A stretch of DNA of 16,339 nt from Clostridium sp. CAG:433 (GTDB lineage: Bacteria > Bacillota_I > Bacilli_A > RF39 > UBA660). The position numbers and the translations under genes were made by a program. Within the stretch, counting starts at the first letter, position 1. Every line of letters starts with the position of its first letter. The stretch covers positions 1 to 16,339 of the forward strand of contig FR893527.1 in assembly GCA_000433675.1 (NCBI GenBank), read 5' to 3'. The notes under the pieces are model-generated. The model searched no databases, was not told where the DNA came from, and saw only the letters and a program-made list of their open reading frames with translations. Positions 14,607 through 16,339 of this stretch are shown here, in pieces.

Positions 14607-14656
14607 AAAATTATGAAATAATTGCTTACGAAGTTTGTAATTACTTGAATAATTTT
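14607..14656 (+). repeat. Nested hairpin 1 with loop TTACGAAGTTT
   Basis: The outer stem AAAATTAT/ATAATTTT (8 bp) encloses the inner stem TAATTGC/GTAATTA (7 bp, one G-T pair). The 11-base loop TTACGAAGTTT is at 14626-14636. The same loop recurs in hairpin 2. Confidence 0.6.
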
Positions 14657-14661
14657 CAATA

Positions 14662-14694
14662 GATAAAATAAAAATCAGTGCTTTCTATTTTATC
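14662..14694 (+). repeat. Hairpin between the two nested hairpins
   Basis: A perfect 9-bp inverted repeat, GATAAAATA (14662-14670) and TATTTTATC (14686-14694), flanks a 15-base loop. Confidence 0.6.
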
Positions 14695-14698
14695 AGTA

Positions 14699-14751
14699 GT
14701 CTTATGTAGTTTTAATGATTTACGAAGTTTATCATTATTATGAAATAAGAC
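14699..14751 (+). repeat. Nested hairpin 2 with the same loop TTACGAAGTTT
   Basis: The outer stem GTCTTAT/ATAAGAC (7 bp) encloses a 7-by-7 internal loop and the inner stem TAATGAT/ATCATTA (7 bp). The loop TTACGAAGTTT is at 14720-14730. Stem bases differ from hairpin 1 but pairing is kept. A 12-base direct repeat ATTATGAAATAA occurs at 14610-14621 and 14737-14748. Confidence 0.6.
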
Positions 14752-14760
14752 AGGTGGATT

Positions 14761-14865
14761 CTAAGGTAGCCTAAACCTTAGCCCCCATATTTTGATACTT
14801 GTGTCAAAATCTATAGGGGGTTAGAGATTTTGACAAAGCAAAATTACCCTACTATAAATAGTAGG
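14761..14865 (+). other. Probable origin of transfer (oriT) of the MobV type
   Basis: Several inverted repeats crowd this region: CTAAGGT/ACCTTAG (14761-14781); IR1 from CCCCCATATTTTGATAC to GTGTCAAAATC-TATAGGGGG (14782-14820); IR2 TGTCAAAATC/GATTTTGACA (14802-14835), which competes with IR1 for the same bases; and IR3 CCTACTA/TAGTAGG (14848-14865). Three overlapping, mutually exclusive repeats upstream of a mob gene are the hallmark of pMV158-type oriT. TATAGGGGG/TTA resembles the pMV158 nick sequence TAGTGTG/TTA, which would put the nick between 14820 and 14821. Confidence 0.7.
14830..14858 (+). promoter_or_regulatory. Relaxase promoter embedded in oriT
   Basis: TTGACA (14830-14835), a 17-bp spacer and TATAAA (14853-14858) form a strong promoter. 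The -35 lies in the right arm of IR2 and the -10 in IR3. Relaxase bound at oriT would cover it, which suggests autorepression as described for MobM of pMV158. Confidence 0.75.
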
Positions 14866-14896
14866 ACTCTATTCTAATAAAGGGGGAATATAAAAT

Positions 14897-16249
14897 ATGA
14901 ATGATAAGGAAGAATTATCTTATTCACTACATTTAAGTAATGATAAAAATAAATCAAAAAAAGCAAGAAGAAGTGTAAAAAATACTGAAACTGGAACTAC
15001 TTCTCTATCTAATAATGCAATACAGAATCATCAACAATTATCAAAAGTTGATAAACATAATTTAAGAAAATATGATGATGACAAAGAATTAATTTGTACG
15101 ATTAAGGGTACTTCATCTGTTGTAGAAGATACTAAAAATTTATATTTAGAACTATTTGAAGATGCAAGAATTAAATATAATGAAAAACAAACTAGAAATG
15201 ACAGAAAGATAGAAAATTACTTTAATCATATTTCAAATGATAGCAAAAGAGATCTTGCTTGTGAGATTATTATTGAACTTGGCGATATGGATTTTTGGGC
15301 TGATAAAGATGATAAGTTTAAACATAAAATGGAAGAAGTTTTCAAAGAACAAATACAAGATTTAGAAGAAGTTGTACCCAATTTTAAAATAGCAAATGCC
15401 ACCATACATTTTGATGAATCTAGTCCCCACTTACATATTGTTGGAGTCCCATTTAAAGAAGGTATGCAAAATGGTATGGAAAAACAAGTTGGTAAATCAG
15501 ATGTATTTAATAAAATAAGTTTAGTAAATATTCAAGATAGAATGAGAGAATATTGTATCAACTCATTCAATAGAATTTATCATTTAAACTATACTCTTAA
15601 AGCAAAAGAAGAAGGAAGAAATGTTGATATTAATGTTGCCAATATGAATGAATATAAAAAGTTCAAACGAGAGCAAGAAAAATATAAAAAGCAACTTAAA
15701 GAATTAAATAGTAAAACTGATGAATTACAAAATAAATCCAATGAAATTACTGATATTATTGATAATTTAAAAACAACTATTATGAATAAAAATAACTACT
15801 CTATTTCAAGTGATGATGTAAATAAAATTAGAAGATATATAGAACAAACTAATGATACTACTTCTAATTTACGAAATGCTAATGACATAAATATAGTTTT
15901 AAAAAGATATGAAGATGATTTAAGAGAACACTCTAACGAAGTTAGAAATTTGAAAAAGAAAATTAAAACTCGTGAAGATAGAATTGAAGAATTAGAATAT
16001 GATTTAGATAATGCAAATGACACTATTTATGAGTTAGAAGATAAAGTATCAGAATTACAAAAAATGGTTGATTACTTTAAAGAACTATGGAAAAAGTTTA
16101 TAGAATTTCTAAAAGATAAATTCTTTTCTAGTAATAAATATGATGATTTTATAAATGATTTATATGATAAAAATATACTTGATGAAAATGACATTGATAT
16201 TATACAAAATAATGAGAAAGACAAAAACAAAGATGATTTTGAAAGATAA
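14897..16249 (+). CDS. mobV: MobV (Mob_Pre family) relaxase
   Basis: The relaxase nicks oriT, stays bound to the DNA end and pilots the strand into a recipient through a helper conjugation system. The 450-residue protein has the Mob_Pre pattern. The KHNLR segment contains His54, corresponding to the nucleophilic His22 of MobM. The metal-binding motif is HFDESSPHLH at 171-180, with YFNHISNDSKRDLACEIII and NATIHFDE around it. The N-terminus is about 30 residues longer than MobM (basic, Ser/Asn-rich), which seems usual for clostridial members. After about residue 255 the protein is a long, charged coiled coil (KKQLKELNSKTDELQNKS and later heptads), for dimer formation or coupling. The SD AAAGGGGG precedes the ATG at 14897. 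A terminator follows at once. Confidence 0.93.
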   Translation: MNDKEELSYSLHLSNDKNKSKKARRSVKNTETGTTSLSNNAIQNHQQLSKVDKHNLRKYDDDKELICTIKGTSSVVEDTKNLYLELFEDARIKYNEKQTRNDRKIENYFNHISNDSKRDLACEIIIELGDMDFWADKDDKFKHKMEEVFKEQIQDLEEVVPNFKIANATIHFDESSPHLHIVGVPFKEGMQNGMEKQVGKSDVFNKISLVNIQDRMREYCINSFNRIYHLNYTLKAKEEGRNVDINVANMNEYKKFKREQEKYKKQLKELNSKTDELQNKSNEITDIIDNLKTTIMNKNNYSISSDDVNKIRRYIEQTNDTTSNLRNANDINIVLKRYEDDLREHSNEVRNLKKKIKTREDRIEELEYDLDNANDTIYELEDKVSELQKMVDYFKELWKKFIEFLKDKFFSSNKYDDFINDLYDKNILDENDIDIIQNNEKDKNKDDFER

Positions 16250-16261
16250 ATTATCTTTTTT
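16242..16261 (+). terminator. Intrinsic terminator after the relaxase gene
   Basis: AAAGAT/ATCTTT with loop AAATT runs into a T tract. The left arm overlaps the end of the coding sequence. Confidence 0.65.
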
Positions 16262-16292
16262 ATGTTTAGATAATGATTAAATATTAATTCTA

Positions 16293-16328
16293 TGGTACAA
16301 TATATTTGATAGACAAATAGTAATTTGT
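16293..16328 (+). promoter_or_regulatory. Promoter and operator-like palindrome of a gene beyond the right edge
   Basis: TGGTACAAT (16293-16301) is an extended -10. About ten bases downstream, near the transcription start, ACAAAT-AGTA-ATTTGT (16313-16328) is a perfect 6-bp inverted repeat. No start codon is reached before the window ends. Confidence 0.4.
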
Positions 16329-16339
16329 ATAAGAAAGTA

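Larger units (their letters stand above)
14418..14896 (+). other. Gene-free, hairpin-dense region between recombinase and relaxase
   Basis: No credible reading frame is present in these 479 bases. The stretch can fold into consecutive hairpins: 14465-14502 (16 bp with one bulge), 14509-14524, 14526-14547, 14549-14569, 14607-14656, 14662-14694, 14699-14751, 14761-14781 and the oriT repeats 14782-14865. Low G+C makes short stems common, but the long stems, the nesting and the shared loop sequence exceed what composition would predict by eye. A structured RNA or a single-stranded DNA processing region is inferred. Confidence 0.55.
11325..16261 (+). mobile_element. Integrative and mobilizable element (ends not determined)
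   Basis: A large serine recombinase, a MobV relaxase and an oriT-like region lie on one strand, with two uncharacterised genes in front and no conjugation (type IV secretion) or replication genes. This is the make-up of an integrative mobilizable element transferred in trans by a helper. The limits given are only the outermost genes likely to belong. Serine recombinases leave very short crossover sequences, and no flanking direct repeat could be recognised. The right end may be outside the window. Confidence 0.65.

Noticed and set aside
15796..16023. Minus-strand frame of 75 codons inside the relaxase coiled coil
   Set aside because: It is antisense to a charged heptad region, which automatically produces S/L-rich open frames; no start signals are present.
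1..16339. CRISPR array or tandem-repeat array
   Set aside because: No regularly spaced direct repeats of 20 bases or more were found. The repeats seen are inverted and short.
1..16339. Use of the mollicute genetic code (TGA as Trp)
   Set aside because: Tryptophans in conserved positions are TGG, and TGA closes the gene at 12445 at a sensible place.

Overview
The window is very AT-rich DNA from a low-G+C Gram-positive bacterium (Bacillota), most likely an uncultured gut-type member of Bacilli/Erysipelotrichia or a related clostridial lineage. The evidence is a CotJ spore-coat operon, a Gram-positive RecA, SOS boxes of the GAAC-N4-GTTY type, strong SD sites and many extended -10 (TGnTATAAT) promoters. 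TGA acts as a stop (for example the gene ending at 12445), so the mollicute code is not in use. No species can be named from the sequence alone.

Chromosomal part (1 to about 11280). From the left: the first codons of a minus-strand membrane-anchored protein; a short sigma-70-type factor behind a small terminator-bearing leader; a 5'-truncated dacF (D-Ala-D-Ala carboxypeptidase) remnant that starts beside a 93-bp palindromic sequence; a small lipoprotein; QueH (queuosine synthesis) with a C-terminal GNAT-like piece; a YcxB-like membrane protein in an operon with a guanine-deaminase-like enzyme; recA with an SOS box; a convergent cotJ operon in which CotJA and CotJB appear fused, followed by the Mn-catalase-like CotJC; dinB (DNA polymerase IV), also with an SOS box; tex; a coiled-coil protein of unknown function; and tRNA-Gly(TCC). 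recA and dinB make this partly a DNA-damage-response neighbourhood.

Mobile part (about 11300 to the right edge). A large serine recombinase and a MobV/Mob_Pre relaxase mark an integrative and mobilizable element. No replication initiator is visible. A probable oriT lies just upstream of the relaxase: three overlapping inverted repeats, a pMV158-like nick sequence and an embedded relaxase promoter. Left of the recombinase are two uncharacterised genes. The second, at 11798, sits behind a strong promoter, a 22-codon leader ORF and an 18-bp terminator hairpin, an arrangement typical of attenuation. Neither end of the element could be fixed.

The most unusual stretch is the roughly 480-bp gene-free region between recombinase and relaxase (14418-14896). 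It is almost a continuous chain of hairpins. Two of them share an identical 11-nt loop (TTACGAAGTTT) on stems of different sequence, each inside a further outer stem. This looks like a selected structured RNA or single-stranded DNA element rather than spacer.
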